Shown piece by piece: positions 63,173 to 64,000 of a stretch of 64,000 nt of DNA. The DNA comes from Stutzerimonas stutzeri. Lineage in GTDB: Bacteria; Pseudomonadota; Gammaproteobacteria; Pseudomonadales; Pseudomonadaceae. The translations under genes and the position numbers were made by a program. The notes under the pieces are model-generated. The model saw only the letters and a program-made list of their open reading frames with translations, was not told the origin of the DNA and ran no database searches. The stretch is from positions 310,001-374,000 of the forward strand of contig NZ_JAMOII010000002.1 in NCBI RefSeq assembly GCF_024448985.1, written 5' to 3'. Numbering within the stretch: the first letter of the stretch is position 1; each line of letters opens with the position of its first letter.

Positions 63173-63293
63173 GAGCGGTAACAGTTAGCGGAAAGAAGCG
63201 GCGAGTCTAGCATGGGGGAGAAAAGCAGCTCGAAGCCTGAAGCTGAAGGCTGGAAGAAAAGGTGCCATCAGGCCTTCAGCAGAACACTTTTCA

Positions 63294-63370
63294 GCTTCTA
63301 GCTTCTAGCTTCTAGCTTCTAGCTTCTAGCTTCTAGCTTCTAGCTTCTAGCTTCTAGCTTCTAGCTTCTA
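63294..63370. repeat. Heptamer tandem repeat (GCTTCTA) x 11
   Basis: Eleven perfect GCTTCTA copies run from 63294 to 63370, then break into GCTGC. They lie between ubiC and the GlcC-type gene, 9 bases from the latter's stop. There are no spacers, so it is not CRISPR. Imperfect relatives sit at 63230-63260. A seven-base unit may vary by slippage. Confidence 0.95.
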
Positions 63371-63379
63371 GCTGCTTTC

Positions 63380-64000
63380 TTACGTCCACCCCTCTAACCG
63401 CATCGTCGCCCGAACCAGGCGCTGCTCCTCCTGCTCGATTTCCTTGAGGTTGTCGCGAATGCTGTGGATATGGTCGCGCGCGGCACGCTGGGCCTGGTCC
63501 GGTAGCCGCTCGGTGATTGCGTGAAACAGCCGTGAATGCTGTCGGTCGATCTGCCGCTTTTGTATCGGTCGGTGGTAAAGGTTGTTCACCGAGGCGAACA
63601 CCGTGGACAGCATCAAGTCGGTCAGCGACTGCAGCGTGTGCACCAGGACGGGATTGTGTGACGCCTCGCTCACGGCCAGGTGGAAGGCATGATCGAGGCG
63701 CGCATGCTCGCGAGGGTCAGCCGCCTCTTCAGCGTGTGCGGCGAGCATTTCCTCGTAACGGCGGCGCAGCAGGATGAAATCAGCGTCGGTACCACGCAGC
63801 GCGGCCAGTCGCGCCGATTCACCCTCCAGCAGGGCGCGGACTTCGAGCAGATCGAACAGGGTGCGCGGCTGTGAGTTGAACAGATGCATCAAGGGGCTGG
63901 CATCTTGTTCGCCAGATAGCTTGGCTACGTGCGAGCCGCGTCCTTGTGCAGTTTCGATGATGCCGCGACCCCTGAGCACCCGCAGGCCTTCACGCAACGC
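63380..64000 (-). CDS. glcC: GntR/FadR-family regulator, GlcC-like, partial at window edge
   Basis: The frame enters from the right edge and ends at 63380; about 206 residues are visible. The end of a GntR winged helix (EGLRVLRGRGIIETAQGRGSHVA) precedes a FadR-type all-helical ligand domain with metal-binding His residues (LDHAFHLAVSEASHNPVLV and HSRLFHAI). Position beside ubiC matches glcC, the glycolate-responsive regulator, in other pseudomonads. The N terminus lies outside the window. Confidence 0.8.
   Translation of the reverse strand, partial: ALREGLRVLRGRGIIETAQGRGSHVAKLSGEQDASPLMHLFNSQPRTLFDLLEVRALLEGESARLAALRGTDADFILLRRRYEEMLAAHAEEAADPREHARLDHAFHLAVSEASHNPVLVHTLQSLTDLMLSTVFASVNNLYHRPIQKRQIDRQHSRLFHAITERLPDQAQRAARDHIHSIRDNLKEIEQEEQRLVRATMRLEGWT

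Noticed and set aside
63294-63370. Heptamer array as a CRISPR array
   Set aside because: Units are contiguous with no spacers and no cas genes are near.

Overview
The window looks like chromosome of a Pseudomonas-group gammaproteobacterium, most likely the P. stutzeri group (Stutzerimonas). This is inferred from high GC, strong GGAG-type ribosome sites, an oprH-phoP-phoQ operon, the run ilvA / HAD phosphatase / rppH / ptsP / lgt / thyA, and the block glcC-ubiC-ubiA-phoB-phoR-corC-like. It also has serA divergent from a D-2-hydroxyglutarate dehydrogenase, a pair studied in P. stutzeri. No rRNA, tRNA, IS element, phage or CRISPR array was seen.

Layout. 1-2681: a membrane GGDEF protein (cut by the left edge) overlapping a PotD-like periplasmic binding protein, probably a polyamine sensor pair. 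2902-8316 (minus): ABM-domain membrane protein, small membrane protein plus PQQ-type sugar dehydrogenase, and a tight cstA / Cys-Cys-tail protein / ArsA-type ATPase cluster. 8671-12025 (plus): PfkB kinase plus GH65 phosphorylase. 12099-18928 (plus): an eight-gene Mrp-type cation/proton antiporter operon with three NuoL/M/N-like subunits and a small leader ORF. 18981-20176: DUF2238 and SnoaL-like proteins. 20262-23000 (minus): oprH-phoP-phoQ, preceded by four evenly spaced GTTCAG repeats that look like PhoP boxes. 23137-29566 (minus): SDR, a frameshifted polysaccharide deacetylase, and a curli locus csgD-csgE-csgB-csgA-csgH without csgF or csgG.

29766-32451 (plus): OPT transporter and two small exported proteins, one with a (Thr-Gly) repeat. 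32514-38106: serA, divergent D-2-hydroxyglutarate dehydrogenase, FAH-family hydrolase and two tandem SdiA-regulated-domain paralogs. 38138-50754: rpiA, ilvA, a DUF2269 / SDR-DoxX / DUF2269 operon, HAD phosphatase, rppH, ptsP, NRDE protein, TauE, lgt, thyA and an orphan ParA. 50756-55351 (minus): a complete branched-chain amino-acid-type ABC transporter. 55953-57910 (plus): CheY-PilZ-like regulator and an M23 peptidase. 58010-64000 (minus): CorC/HlyC-type protein, phoR, phoB with a candidate Pho box, ubiA, ubiC, a heptamer tandem repeat, and a partial GlcC-type regulator.

Themes: envelope stress and surface adhesion (PhoPQ/OprH, curli, c-di-GMP), cation and pH homeostasis (Mrp), phosphate and PTS-Ntr signalling, and core metabolism (serine, isoleucine, pentose phosphate, dTMP, ubiquinone). 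Start sites were chosen from Shine-Dalgarno spacing, overlaps and remembered family lengths. Homology statements come from recognising sequence, not from searches.
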